Assembly: GCA_017462965.1 (NCBI GenBank)
Contig: JAFTQC010000052.1
Span: 1 to 60,366 of the forward strand
DNA: 60,366 bases
Source of the DNA: Clostridia bacterium
GTDB taxonomy: Bacteria; Bacillota; Clostridia; TANB77; UBA1234
Reading direction: 5' to 3'
The notes beneath the pieces are model-generated. The model worked only from the letters and a program-made list of their open reading frames with translations, made no database searches and was not told where the DNA came from. This document shows positions 30,654 to 39,981 of the stretch, piece by piece (within the stretch, counting starts at the first letter, position 1; the number at the start of each line of letters is the position of its first letter). The position numbers and the translations under genes were made by a program.

Positions 30654-30727
30654 TGGCAGGGGTGGAAGGAATCGAACCCTCCTCTGGAGTTTTGGAGACT
30701 CTTATTCTACCGATGAACTACACCCCT
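30654..30727 (-). tRNA. tRNA-Trp (CCA), host
   Basis: On the minus strand: acceptor AGGGGTG / CACCCCT, G73, encoded CCA, anticodon loop CTCCAAA (CCA). Differs clearly from the phage tRNA-Trp at 8722. It marks the beginning of host sequence. Confidence 0.9.
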
Positions 30728-30859
30728 GTATCCTCACGACTTTTTCAGTTTAGCATAAAAGAATTATTTTGGCAATAAAAAAATGAAAAAATAATATTGC
30801 AATATGGAAAATAATACTATAATATATTACTATATGTTGAGAGAAGGAGAAAAGGCGAT

Positions 30860-31297
30860 ATGAAAAAAGAAACTGGTGAACAAACTTATGAATTAAAATA
30901 CACAGGGCATTTGATGGGTGCAGAGAGCATGTATTTGCATTATGGATATGCAAATTGGTCAAATGTTTCTGAGAAAAAAATGAAAAAACTTAAATCTTGT
31001 TATAAGATTGAAATATCAGTTCCTGAAGGAAATGAGCTAAATTTCTGCTTTAGAGCAAATGAAAATGAGTGGGATAATAACTGGGGAAACAATTATTGGT
31101 TTACTCCTGGTTCTAGTAAAAGTTATGATTGGGTAGAGATTACAAGTAAAGAGCCTGCAACAGCAAAATCTACATCAACAACAAAAGCAAAAACAACAAC
31201 TACAAAGGCTGTTACAACAAAGGCTAAGTCTGCTACTTCAACAGGTACAACATCTGCAAAAAAGAGTGTATCTGCAAAAAAAACAACTAAAAAGTAA
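30860..31297 (+). CDS. Carbohydrate-binding module (CBM25/53-like) protein
   Basis: 145 residues: residues 1-97 form a beta-sandwich with LHYGYANWSN and WDNNWGNNYWFTPG, as in starch-binding modules 25/53. Residues 98-145 are a low-complexity Thr/Lys/Ala tail. There is no signal peptide, so it is probably cytoplasmic and may bind storage glycogen. ATG behind AGAAGGAGAAAAGGCGAT. Confidence 0.7.
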   Translation: MKKETGEQTYELKYTGHLMGAESMYLHYGYANWSNVSEKKMKKLKSCYKIEISVPEGNELNFCFRANENEWDNNWGNNYWFTPGSSKSYDWVEITSKEPATAKSTSTTKAKTTTTKAVTTKAKSATSTGTTSAKKSVSAKKTTKK

Positions 31298-31306
31298 GAT
31301 TTAATC

Positions 31307-31342
31307 ATCAGCCTTTGTTTTTAAACTAAGGCTGATTTTTTT
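31307..31342 (+). terminator. Intrinsic terminator
   Basis: ATCAGCCTT (31307-31315) with AAGGCTGAT (31328-31336), then TTTTTT. Confidence 0.8.
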
Positions 31343-31377
31343 CGTCCATTGGGGACGTCCATCAAATGGACGAAAAA
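31338..31377. repeat. GGGACG-type intergenic palindrome
   Basis: Arms TTTTTCGTCCATT and AATGGACGAAAAA (13 bp) flank a loop containing GGGGACGTCC. Member of the intergenic palindrome family seen at 32491, 39982, 49951, 58136 and 60298. Confidence 0.65.
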
Positions 31378-31409
31378 TTGTATTCAAATTATCAATGAAA
31401 GGAAAAGAA

Positions 31410-31958
31410 ATGAAGGAAAAAGAAAAGTTGCCGCTAGAAATAGAGAAAAAATTTTTAATAAGAATGCCAGATTTGAAATGGATTGAAGAAAATACAGATG
31501 TGAAAATTGCTAAGATTTCTCAAACGTATTTGGGACTTAAAAAGAATGGATTTGGTGAACGTGTTAGAAAGATGGTCATTGATGGAAAGGTTAAATACTA
31601 TCATACAGCTAAAAAAAGTTTATCAAATATGACTAGAATTGAAGTGGAAAAAGAGATTTCAAAAAAAGAGTATTATGAATACATGTCTCAAAAAAATAGA
31701 AGAGGAACATTACATAAAACTAGATATATAGTTAGTATGAATAATATAAAATATGAAATAGATATATACCCATTTTGGGAAGAAACGGCGATTTTGGAAA
31801 TTGAGTTGGAACATGAAAAACAAAAATTTGTAATTCCTGATTTTATTGAAGTTATAGGTGATGTTACAGGCAACAGGGATTACTCAAATAGCTCACTTAG
31901 TAATAAGTTTAAAGATGTTGCTATAAGAAAAAGAGGAGGAAATAAATATGGAAAATAA
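31410..31958 (+). CDS. CYTH domain protein
   Basis: 182 residues. The N-terminal LPLEIEKKFLI (ExExK signature) and successive charged strands (GERVRKM, RIEVEKEIS, YEIDIYP, AILEIELEHE) define the CYTH tunnel fold, which hydrolyses triphosphates or inorganic triphosphate with metal. Start set at the ATG eight bases behind AAAGG rather than the ATG at 31395. It overlaps the dCMP deaminase gene by 11 bases, so the two are translated together. Confidence 0.8.
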   Translation: MKEKEKLPLEIEKKFLIRMPDLKWIEENTDVKIAKISQTYLGLKKNGFGERVRKMVIDGKVKYYHTAKKSLSNMTRIEVEKEISKKEYYEYMSQKNRRGTLHKTRYIVSMNNIKYEIDIYPFWEETAILEIELEHEKQKFVIPDFIEVIGDVTGNRDYSNSSLSNKFKDVAIRKRGGNKYGK

Positions 31959-32466
31959 TGTTGTAAAAAAAAGAGAAGGCTATCTTTCATGGGATGAATA
32001 TTTTATGGCGATTGCTAAACTATCTAGCATGAGAAGTAAAGATCCATCAACTCAAGTTGGTGCTTGTATCGTTGATAAAGATAAAAGAATTTTATCTATT
32101 GGTTACAATGGTGCACCTAATGGTTTCGATGATGATGCTTTTCCTTGGGACAGAGTTGGTAATGCTGTAGATACAAAATATTTTTATGTGTGTCATGCGG
32201 AAATGAATGCAATTTTAAACTTTAAAGGTAGCAGAAGAGATTTAGAAGGTGCAACAATATATGTTGATTTATTTCCTTGCAATGAATGTGCGAAATTGAT
32301 AATTCAATCTGGAATAAAAGAAGTTGTGTATTTGTGCGATAAATATGCAAATACAGACGCTGTAATTGTATCAAAGAAATTGTTCGACACATGCGGAGTT
32401 AAGTATAGACTTTTAGAAAATATAGCAAATGATAAAATAAATATAGATTTGGAAATAAAAGGATAA
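31948..32466 (+). CDS. Deoxycytidylate (dCMP) deaminase family protein
   Basis: A 172-residue zinc deaminase: CHAEMNAILNF (His ligand and catalytic Glu) and FPCNECAKLI (PCxxC) are intact, and MRSKDPSTQVGACIVD is the usual N-terminal block. It converts dCMP to dUMP for thymidylate synthesis; ComEB relatives share the fold. ATG behind GAGGAAATAAAT. Followed by a strong terminator. Confidence 0.85.
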   Translation: MENNVVKKREGYLSWDEYFMAIAKLSSMRSKDPSTQVGACIVDKDKRILSIGYNGAPNGFDDDAFPWDRVGNAVDTKYFYVCHAEMNAILNFKGSRRDLEGATIYVDLFPCNECAKLIIQSGIKEVVYLCDKYANTDAVIVSKKLFDTCGVKYRLLENIANDKINIDLEIKG

Positions 32467-32490
32467 AAAGGAAATTATGTCCCAATTTCC

Positions 32491-32527
32491 AAAAAAGGAC
32501 AAAGGCCCCGTCCCTTTGTCCTTTTTT
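32491..32527 (+). terminator. Intrinsic terminator of GGGACG type
   Basis: AAAAAAGGACAAAGG (32491-32505) pairs fully with CCTTTGTCCTTTTTT (32513-32527); loop CCCCGTC. It combines the family's CCCCGTCC core with terminator function. Confidence 0.8.
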
Positions 32528-32528
32528 G

Positions 32529-32594
32529 TTGACATATTAGTACGCTTGTATTATAATTTGTACGGATGTACTAAAAATAATACGGAGGTACTAA
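32529..32594 (+). promoter_or_regulatory. TetR-family promoter with multiple GTAC operators
   Basis: TTGACA (32529-32534), 17 bases, TATAAT (32552-32557). TTAGTAC lies in the spacer, GTACGGATGTACTAA just after the -10, and GGTACTAAT over the ribosome-binding site. These half-sites (TTAGTAC / GTACTAA) cover the promoter of the TetR gene, implying autorepression. Confidence 0.75.
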
Positions 32595-32595
32595 T

Positions 32596-33153
32596 ATGAA
32601 ATTTCTTCGTTATAAGAAAACAACTGAAGAAAAAATCAAGGAGGCAACGTTTTATTTGCTTGCTGAGAAGGGATACAAAGATTTAACGATGCGTGATGTG
32701 GCTAAGAGAGCGGATGCGGCAGTTGGCCAACTTACGTATTATTATAGGACGAAAGAAAATTTGATTTTATCTGTAATAGAAGAATTGTTTAATGCATGTA
32801 CGGATCAATTAAGGAAAAATGTTAGCAGCAGTAATGATAAGTTAACTGCTATTTTTAGTTTTTATGAAGAGTTTTTTAAGGTGGAGCAAGAGGGCGCTAA
32901 AATTTTGGTTAATTTTATGACGGAGTCTTTGTGGGATGCTAAATTAAAATCTGTTTTCAATAATTTTGTTAATGAAACCAAACTGATTGTTGAAGATGCG
33001 TACAAGAGTCGTGGAGAAAGTGAAGAGAATGCAAGAATTAAATCTAACTTTTTTATTTCCTCTGTGCATGGAATAATTTCGCAAAATTTGTTGTCACCAA
33101 TTGAAAATGCAAATGTTCTTGGAGAATATAAGAAGTTTTTGCTTAGCATATAA
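32596..33153 (+). CDS. TetR-family transcriptional regulator
   Basis: 185 residues. Residues 10-55 are a TetR helix-turn-helix (IKEATFYLLAEKGYKDLTMRDVAKRADAAV…YYYRTKENL). The C-terminal helical ligand domain is variable. ATG behind GGAGGTACTAAT, in which the operator half-site overlaps the ribosome-binding site. It heads a run of acyltransferase and glycosyltransferase genes and probably controls them. Confidence 0.85.
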   Translation: MKFLRYKKTTEEKIKEATFYLLAEKGYKDLTMRDVAKRADAAVGQLTYYYRTKENLILSVIEELFNACTDQLRKNVSSSNDKLTAIFSFYEEFFKVEQEGAKILVNFMTESLWDAKLKSVFNNFVNETKLIVEDAYKSRGESEENARIKSNFFISSVHGIISQNLLSPIENANVLGEYKKFLLSI

Positions 33154-33169
33154 ATAACGAGGATAAACT

Positions 33170-33946
33170 ATGGATAAAAAAATAATTTATTACAATGATA
33201 TATCAGATGATTTTGAAGAGCATAAAAAAGAGCCGATTAAGATTGATTCTTCATACAAGTATTTGCATAAAAATCCTTTATGGAATCTTATTTCGTTCAT
33301 AGCTTACAGAATCATAGCAACACCGATTGCATATTTATTTATGAAGATAAGATTTAATTTTAAGGTTGAGAATAAAGAGGTGTTGAAGAAAACAAAAGGG
33401 CAAGGACATTTTATTTATTCGAATCATACTCAATTAATTGGTGATGCTTTTGCTCCAACGCTTATAAATTTTCCAAGGAAAACTTATGTGGTTGTTCATC
33501 CATATAATGTTTCGATGCCTTTTTGGGGGAAGATTATAAAGCTTTTGGGACCGCTTCCGATTCCTGATGATTTGGATGCTGGAAGAAACTTTTTTGATGC
33601 GATGAAAAAAATTATTGCGAGGAAACAAGCTATTGTTATATATCCTGAAGCGCATGTCTGGAGCTATTATACTAAAATCAGAGAGTTTGACGAATCGTCG
33701 TTTAAATATCCTGTGAAATTGAATGTACCAGTATATACTGCGACAACTACGTATAAGGAACGAAAAAATAGAGTTCCACAGATTATTACTTATATAGATG
33801 GTCCGTTTTATCCAACAGGAAATTCTACAAGTGAGAAGAAAATGTCATTAAAAAATATGGTGTTTGAAAAGATGGAAGAACGAGCAAAATATAGCAATAC
33901 AGAATATATAAAATATGTAAAAAATAAGGAGAATGTTGATGATTAA
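33170..33946 (+). CDS. PlsC-like acyltransferase
   Basis: 258 residues of the LPLAT family: SNHTQLIGDAF gives the NHxxxxD catalytic block and YPEAHVW the second motif. It likely acylates a lipid or glycolipid at the inner membrane face; the hydrophobic stretch near residues 38-60 may anchor it. It overlaps the following GT8 gene. With 33939, 34753 and 35768 it forms an acyltransferase/glycosyltransferase cluster, suggesting synthesis of a membrane glycolipid. Confidence 0.75.
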   Translation: MDKKIIYYNDISDDFEEHKKEPIKIDSSYKYLHKNPLWNLISFIAYRIIATPIAYLFMKIRFNFKVENKEVLKKTKGQGHFIYSNHTQLIGDAFAPTLINFPRKTYVVVHPYNVSMPFWGKIIKLLGPLPIPDDLDAGRNFFDAMKKIIARKQAIVIYPEAHVWSYYTKIREFDESSFKYPVKLNVPVYTATTTYKERKNRVPQIITYIDGPFYPTGNSTSEKKMSLKNMVFEKMEERAKYSNTEYIKYVKNKENVDD

Positions 33947-34763
33947 TCTATTGTTTTGTGGTAATGACAAGGTTTACGATGGTCTTTTGATATCTTTGCT
34001 TTCGATTACTAAACATACAAAAAATGCATTAAACGTAAATGTTCTAACAGTTGATTTACAAGATATTGATGAAAAGTATAAGCCTTTAAATGAAGAACAC
34101 AAAAGTGTTTTAGAAAAAATAGTGAAGGACGCAAATGCTGATAGTAAAGTTAATTTGATTGATATTTCAGATATCTTTAGAGACGAAATGATGGAAGGCA
34201 AAAATATGAAAACGCATTATACGCCATATATTTTTTTAAGGTTATTCGTAGATAGAATTCCAGAATTACCAGACAAGCTTTTATATATGGATGTGGATAT
34301 CGTGTGTTACAAAGATATTGCAGAATTGTATAACAAAAACATTGATGAATATGAGATTGCGGCTGCATCTGATTATTTTGGAAAATGGTTCATTGATTAT
34401 AAGTATTTAAATTCAGGTGTGCTATTAATGAACTTGAAAAAATTAAGAGCAAATGATTCTTTGAGAAAATGCAGAGAAATGTGCATAAGTAAAAAGATGT
34501 TGTTGCCGGATCAAACGGCTCTTAACAAATGTTGTGCTTTTAAAATGCAATTACCAAGAAAATATAATGAGCAAAAGGAAAGAAAAGATGATACGGTAAT
34601 TAGACATTTTAGTATGACTATGAAATTTGTACCTTATTTTAAAACAATCAATATCAAGCCATGGCATGTGGATCAAATCCATGATGTGTATGGGATTCAT
34701 GATTTTGACGATATTATAGAAAAATATGAAGAATTGAAGAGGAAGGAAATATATGTTAAATAA
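33939..34763 (+). CDS. GT8-family glycosyltransferase
   Basis: 274 residues. GT-A fold with metal-binding DxD in LLYMDVDIVCY, plus YLNSGVLLMNLKKLR, PDQTALN and KPWH near the end, all typical of GT8 (galactosyl- or glucosyltransferases of the LgtC type). Start chosen at the second ATG, 7 bases after AAGGAG. It overlaps both neighbours, so it is translationally coupled. Confidence 0.85.
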   Translation: MINLLFCGNDKVYDGLLISLLSITKHTKNALNVNVLTVDLQDIDEKYKPLNEEHKSVLEKIVKDANADSKVNLIDISDIFRDEMMEGKNMKTHYTPYIFLRLFVDRIPELPDKLLYMDVDIVCYKDIAELYNKNIDEYEIAAASDYFGKWFIDYKYLNSGVLLMNLKKLRANDSLRKCREMCISKKMLLPDQTALNKCCAFKMQLPRKYNEQKERKDDTVIRHFSMTMKFVPYFKTINIKPWHVDQIHDVYGIHDFDDIIEKYEELKRKEIYVK

Positions 34764-35709
34764 AGAGATACCAATATTTTTTTCAACGGATGATAATTAT
34801 ATACCGTTTGTAACTGTAGCGGTGCGTTCAATTATAGATAATTCATCAGATAACTACAATTATAGAGTGATTGTATTAAATACAGGTTTGAAACCTGAAA
34901 ATGAAATGAAAGTGAAAGCTTTGGAAAAAGAAAATTTTAAAGTGGATTTTGTAAACATAACAAGTAAGATTGAGAGAATTGCTGATAAGTTGTCTCTAAG
35001 ACTTAGAGATTATTATTCGAATTCAATTTATCTTAGACTTTTTATTCCATCGCTTTTTAAGAATTATGATAAGGTTTTATATTTAGATGCGGATATCGTT
35101 GTTGTTGATGATATTGCTAAATTGTATAATGAGGATATTGGAGAGAATCTACTTGGAGTTATAACAGATGATATTGTAAATGCTGATAAAACTCTTATGA
35201 AATATACAACTGATGTGTTTGATTTGAATCCAGGTGAATACTTTAATTCGGGAATTCTAGTAATGAATTTGAATGGACTTCGTAGAGAAAAAATTGAAGA
35301 AAAATTTGTGCATCTTCTTGAAGAATTTAATTTTGATACGGTTGCACCTGACCAAGATTATTTGAATTATTTGTGTAAAGGTAAAGTTAAGTTCCTACAT
35401 AAAGGTTGGGATAGAATGCCTGTACCAGATATCCATTTTAATGATGACGATTTACATTTAATCCATTATAATATGTTTCATAAGCCATGGCATTATGAGA
35501 ACGTGCTTTATGAAGAGTTTTTCTGGGAATATGCTAAAAAGACGGAGTTTTACGATTCGATGGTACAAATGCGTGAAAATTATTCTGAAGAAAAAAGAAA
35601 AAAAGATGAGCAAGCTGCAATGAAACTTTTGGAACATGCGACAAGAATAATTGACGAAAAGAATACATTTAGTAATGCTTTAAATGAAGATTATTTGAAA
35701 AGTTTTTAA
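34753..35709 (+). CDS. GT8-family glycosyltransferase (paralogue)
   Basis: 318 residues, same order of motifs as the preceding gene: VLYLDADIVVV (DxD), YFNSGILVMNL, PDQDYLNYL and HKPWH. A C-terminal charged helix follows. A tandem duplicate with diverged substrate is likely. ATG behind GGAAGGAAATAT. Confidence 0.85.
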   Translation: MLNKEIPIFFSTDDNYIPFVTVAVRSIIDNSSDNYNYRVIVLNTGLKPENEMKVKALEKENFKVDFVNITSKIERIADKLSLRLRDYYSNSIYLRLFIPSLFKNYDKVLYLDADIVVVDDIAKLYNEDIGENLLGVITDDIVNADKTLMKYTTDVFDLNPGEYFNSGILVMNLNGLRREKIEEKFVHLLEEFNFDTVAPDQDYLNYLCKGKVKFLHKGWDRMPVPDIHFNDDDLHLIHYNMFHKPWHYENVLYEEFFWEYAKKTEFYDSMVQMRENYSEEKRKKDEQAAMKLLEHATRIIDEKNTFSNALNEDYLKSF

Positions 35710-35767
35710 AAACTTCATCCAAAACCCATAGGGCAAGTTAAAAGATACTTGCAGAAAGAGAATTAAG

Positions 35768-36628
35768 ATGAAAATAATTGATGATAATAGACTGAAAATA
35801 ATAGAGAATATTAAAAAAGCGGTAGAGGAAAATGATTTAAATAGAAAAGTTGAAGAGGGTGACCCGATTGTTACAGAAGAACAAAGAAGAGAGGTTATTT
35901 TAGACTTTGATATTTTGAGGAAAAAAGTTAAGAATTTAAGTAAAGCTGAAATTGCTAGAAGTATCGCTGATAAAGTTACAAAGCAAATGCATGCTGAAAC
36001 AGAAATTGTTGGTTTGGAAAACATAGAAGGAATTGATTCTGCCATAATTACAGCAAATCATTTTAGCAAGGTTGATAGCACTGTAACAAGGCATTGCATG
36101 CAAAAACTAGGAAAAAGTAAAAATCTTTATATAATAGTTCAAGAATCTAATATGTTTATGCAAGGTGATGTTGGATTCTTGCTTAAAAATTGTTATACGG
36201 TTCCTATAAGTTCTAACTATGAATATACGATAAATAATATGATGCCAGCTTTGGAAGAGATATTTAAAAATAAAAATTATTTATTGATATATCCAGAAAA
36301 AGAAATGTGGTATAATTATAAAAAACCACGTCCAAATAAAATTGGTGCATATCATTATGCATGTAAGTTTAATGTGCCGGTAGTTCCATTTTTTATAGAA
36401 ATCATAGATTCTGATGAAATAAATGAAGAGGGATTCTACGAATCAAAATATAAACTTCATATTTTGAAGCCGATTTATCCAGATGAAAGTGTGCCTTTCA
36501 AAATAAGAAAAGAGAAAATGAGAAAGCAAGAATTCGAAATGCGTGTAAAAAAATATGAAGAGGTGTACGGCGTTAAATATGACAATACATTTGATGCAAA
36601 ACGTGATATTGCAGGATGGGTAGAGTAA
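35768..36628 (+). CDS. PlsC-like acyltransferase (second)
   Basis: 286 residues. After a helical N-terminal extension of about 75 residues, TANHFSKVDS supplies the NHxxxxD motif and IYPEKEMWY the second block. Same family as the 33170 product. It completes the lipid/glycan cluster. ATG behind AGAAAGAGAATTAAG. Confidence 0.75.
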   Translation: MKIIDDNRLKIIENIKKAVEENDLNRKVEEGDPIVTEEQRREVILDFDILRKKVKNLSKAEIARSIADKVTKQMHAETEIVGLENIEGIDSAIITANHFSKVDSTVTRHCMQKLGKSKNLYIIVQESNMFMQGDVGFLLKNCYTVPISSNYEYTINNMMPALEEIFKNKNYLLIYPEKEMWYNYKKPRPNKIGAYHYACKFNVPVVPFFIEIIDSDEINEEGFYESKYKLHILKPIYPDESVPFKIRKEKMRKQEFEMRVKKYEEVYGVKYDNTFDAKRDIAGWVE

Positions 36629-36648
36629 TAAACATGGAGATGAAATAA

Positions 36649-36879
36649 ATGAGACTTATGGAATTTAAAATGGAAAGAGCAGATTTAGTTAAAGAAGGAG
36701 ATATAGTTCAAGTTACAGAAGGTTCGCTTCCTTCAAGTTGGTATTATATGATAGAGCCAGCTGTGGCAATGTCTGCTAATATTCCATTGTTTGAACGTTT
36801 AAAATCAAAGGAAGGTAAAATTGTAAATGTAAGGCCGTCAGATACAGCATTTTATCTAACGGTAGAATTTGACGAATAA
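36649..36879 (+). CDS. Small conserved-looking protein of unknown function
   Basis: A 76-residue beta-rich protein (MEFKMERADLVKEGDIVQVTEG … GKIVNVRPSDTAFYLTVEFDE), ATG behind GGAGATGAAATAA. The GDIVQV and GKIVNV strands suggest an SH3-like barrel. It ends the cluster. No family recognised. Confidence 0.6.
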   Translation: MRLMEFKMERADLVKEGDIVQVTEGSLPSSWYYMIEPAVAMSANIPLFERLKSKEGKIVNVRPSDTAFYLTVEFDE

Positions 36880-36948
36880 AAATTGTAGTGATAAGAGGAC
36901 GAGTCCTTAAAGCCTTGTCCCCTTGTTAAAAAAACTAAGGAGAAAAAT

Positions 36949-38251
36949 ATGGAAGGTATTTTAACAAGTTTTGTGATAGTCCTTGGAGTAATTGTGGTAT
37001 CATCAATTGTTAATGAAAAAAAGTTACATATACAACATGATATTGCCATTGTACTATTTTCTTTTTTAATAAGTTTTGGAATTTTAATTTTTAATAAGTT
37101 TAATTTATTTGGAGTTGATGAAAGCATATTAGGATATATGAATTCTGCTTCTCTAGATGTTTTTCTTCTTGAATGTACATTATGTTTTATGCTTTTTGCG
37201 GGAGCAAGAAAAGTACATTTGAATAAAATTATAAAAAACATGATTCCAATAATTTCGCTATCTATTGTTACTACTATTGTTAGTTCTTTGTGTTATGGTG
37301 TTATTTTTTATTTGATTAATTTATTGTTTAAATTTAACATGAATTTTTGGATTTGTATGTTACTTGGTGTGCTTGTATCACCAACAGATCCAATTGCAGC
37401 TACTGGAATATTAAATAAACTTCGGTATTTCTAAAAGTTTAACATCAATTTTAGAAGGAGAGGCATTATTGAACGATGGGTTTGCGGTTGCTCTTTTTGT
37501 TTTTGTTAAAGGTGTAATTGTAAATGGAGTTGGTGGAAATATTCTTATAGTATTAATTAAAGAAATATTTGGTGCAATTATTGTTGGTCTCCTTGTTTCA
37601 TATGTCTTACATAAGTTGCTTAGAAAAACTAATAATCCAATATTACATATTTTGATAAGTTTGCTTGATGTTTCACTTTCATATGTTATTTGTGATGATT
37701 TTGGTTTTTCTGGTGTAATTTCATCAGTTGTTTGTGGTATGTATTTTTCATATCAAGATAAGAAGATAGAAAGATGGAAGGAAGTTGTAGATTCTAAAGA
37801 GTTGTATTCTGATTTTTGGAATATTATGGAAAATTTATTAAATAGTATGTTATTTGTTTTAGTAGGCTTTTCGATATTATCTATGAAAATGAGTTCTCTT
37901 ATATTAGTTTTTGTTCCAATTGCAATAATTTTAAATTTACTTTCTAGATATACAGGAGTAAGGGTTGCCACGTTGTTAATAGGAAACAAAAACATTCCAA
38001 GCAAATATGATGCAAATGAATTTTCTTTACTTCTTACGTGGAGTGGACTAAAAGGTGGTTTGTCTCTTGCACTTGCACTTACCACAAAAGCAATATTGCC
38101 AATTGAAAGCTATGAAATTATATTGAACATAATAATGATAACAATTCTTTTTACAACAATTGTTCAAGGATTGATAGTAGGAAAAATGTATAAGTATATA
38201 GAAAGTAAAAAAGAAAAAAGATATACAGAAAAAAGTTTGAAACTTATTTAG
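36949..38251 (+). CDS. CPA1-family Na+/H+ antiporter with in-frame CGG frameshift site
   Basis: About 433 residues if read through one +1 shift. Hydrophobic helices throughout; conserved GVLVSPTDPIAATGILNKL just before the break and LEGEALLNDGFAVALF just after it, both hallmark CPA1 segments. Zero frame runs CTT CGG TAT TTC TAA and stops. Skipping the C at 37423 gives Leu-Gly-Ile-Ser and restores the frame to 38251. Neither half has its own start for the second part. The same extra-C-before-GGN defect occurs in spoIIP and radA here. With TrkA next to it, it serves monovalent cation balance. Confidence 0.85.
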
Positions 38252-38287
38252 CACTATGTTACAAATGATGAAAGGATGAGGCAAGAG

Positions 38288-39655
38288 ATGAGAATTGTTG
38301 TCGTTGGGTTGGGTCAAACTGGACAAGAACTTGCGAAAGAACTTATTGATGGTGGACATGAAATTACGGTAATTGATACTAATAAAGAAATAGTTGAGGA
38401 CTTTACAAATCATATTGATGCAATAGGTATTGTTGGAAGTGGTGCTAGTAAAGAAGTTCAATTAAAGGCTAAAACGAATATTGCGGATGTCTTAATTGCT
38501 CTTTCTCCGACAGATGAAGTTAATCTTATGAGTTGCATAAGTGCCAAATTACTTGGTGCAAAGTATACAATTGCGAGAATTAGTGCAACTGAATATATTA
38601 AAGATGAGGAATATTTAACGAAAGATCTTGGAATTGATTTAATAATAAATGAGGAATATGAGACTGCAACGCAAATTGCAAGAATTGTCGGTTATCCGAG
38701 CAATGTACGAGCAGATGCATTTGCAAACGGAAAGGTAGATGTAATAGAGCTTAAAATAAAGGAAGATAGCATACTTGCAGGAGTGAAAATCACTAAAGTT
38801 AAAGAAGTTTTAAAGGAAAACCTTATAATTGCTGCTATTATAAGAAATGAAAAGTTAATAATACCAAGAGGAAATGCTGAAATTAAAGTTGATGACGAGG
38901 TATATTTGATTGCTAAAAATAGTGAAATGTATAAATTGTTAAAATCTTTGAAACTTATAGAGAAGCCAATAAAAAGCATTTTTTTGGTTGGTTGCGGAAA
39001 AATAGGAACATATCTTTTAAAAATTTTTGAACAAATGAAAATGAAGGTTAAGGTTGTTGAATTTGATAGAGAAAAATGTATAGAAACATCAAATCAATTT
39101 CCTGATATTACTGTTATACATGGTAACGGAATTGACTCAGATATGCTTATTGAAGAAGGTATAAAGGAATATGATTGCTGCATTGCTGTTACAGGAGAAG
39201 ATGAGATTAATCTTGTGGTTACGCTTTTTGCCTGGTCATATAAGGTTAGAAAATTGATAACAAAGGTAGTTTCAGTAAGTTATACAAAGATGTTGCATAA
39301 TGTTGAAATAAATAATACTTTATCTCCTCATTTGATAGTACTTTCATCGATTCATCGATTTATAAGGGGCATAACTGAAAAAGGAAAACGTGAAGAAAGT
39401 ATTAAGTCGCTATATCGATTTGCGGATAATGAAGCAGAAGCAATTGAGTTTGAAATAAATAAAAATTTTATAGGTATAGGTAATAAATTAAAAGAAATAA
39501 AGTTAAAAAAGGATATTGTTGTTGCATTTGTAATTAGAAATAACAAGGTAATAATGCCTAATGGAGAAACGACATTTGAGGTTAATGATAGAGTAATTGT
39601 AATTGTTTCGGCAGATAAAAATGTTGGCAACTTAGTAGAAATAATAGAAGAATAA
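38288..39655 (+). CDS. trkA: TrkA-type K+ channel/transporter regulatory subunit
   Basis: 455 residues with two RCK repeats. Each starts with a Rossmann NAD-binding motif (VVVGLGQTGQELAKEL near residue 5; IFLVGCGKIGTYLLKIF near residue 235) followed by a TrkA_C domain (VIELKIKEDSILAG; AIEFEINKNFIGIG). It gates potassium uptake in response to NAD(H) or ATP. No TrkH lies next to it; the antiporter upstream is its only neighbour. Start taken at the second ATG, five bases after GAGG. Confidence 0.88.
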   Translation: MRIVVVGLGQTGQELAKELIDGGHEITVIDTNKEIVEDFTNHIDAIGIVGSGASKEVQLKAKTNIADVLIALSPTDEVNLMSCISAKLLGAKYTIARISATEYIKDEEYLTKDLGIDLIINEEYETATQIARIVGYPSNVRADAFANGKVDVIELKIKEDSILAGVKITKVKEVLKENLIIAAIIRNEKLIIPRGNAEIKVDDEVYLIAKNSEMYKLLKSLKLIEKPIKSIFLVGCGKIGTYLLKIFEQMKMKVKVVEFDREKCIETSNQFPDITVIHGNGIDSDMLIEEGIKEYDCCIAVTGEDEINLVVTLFAWSYKVRKLITKVVSVSYTKMLHNVEINNTLSPHLIVLSSIHRFIRGITEKGKREESIKSLYRFADNEAEAIEFEINKNFIGIGNKLKEIKLKKDIVVAFVIRNNKVIMPNGETTFEVNDRVIVIVSADKNVGNLVEIIEE

Positions 39656-39656
39656 C

Positions 39657-39694
39657 AAAACCCCACTGCATCAATAGATGTGGTGGGGTTTTTG
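39657..39694 (+). terminator. Intrinsic terminator after trkA
   Basis: AAAACCCCAC (39657-39666) pairs with GTGGTGGGGTTTT (from 39680), then a T run. Confidence 0.8.
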
Positions 39695-39730
39695 CACTTT
39701 GAGGACGACCTTTAAAAGTGCAAATGCAGA

Positions 39731-39871
39731 TTAGAAAAGAAACGAAATCACGTATGCCAATGCGGCTGCAGGAATGACGAAGCAACACAGAATCAGGACT
39801 GGTCTCCAAACTCGTACAGAGCGTCTGCTGTTAAACTTCACGGTCACAAACTTCCGTCTCATGCCATTCAT
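39731..39871 (-). CDS. 46-residue GC-rich single-span protein
   Basis: ATG behind AAAGGATGA on the minus strand opens a 46-codon frame: basic N-terminus (MNGMRRKFVTVKFNSRR), then a hydrophobic helix (PVLILCCFVIPAAALAYVI). Its codons are far richer in G and C than those of its neighbours and include CGG, absent from the conserved host genes. It could be a recently acquired small membrane protein or part of a structured intergenic RNA. Confidence 0.4.
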   Translation of the reverse strand: MNGMRRKFVTVKFNSRRSVRVWRPVLILCCFVIPAAALAYVISFLF

Positions 39872-39981
39872 CCTTTCTTTTTATCAAGTAGAAAACACGT
39901 ACATTGTATCAAAAGGAAATTCCAGAATGTGTAAACACTATATAAAGGTAACATAATTTCAAGATAAAGTCAAGAAATTCT

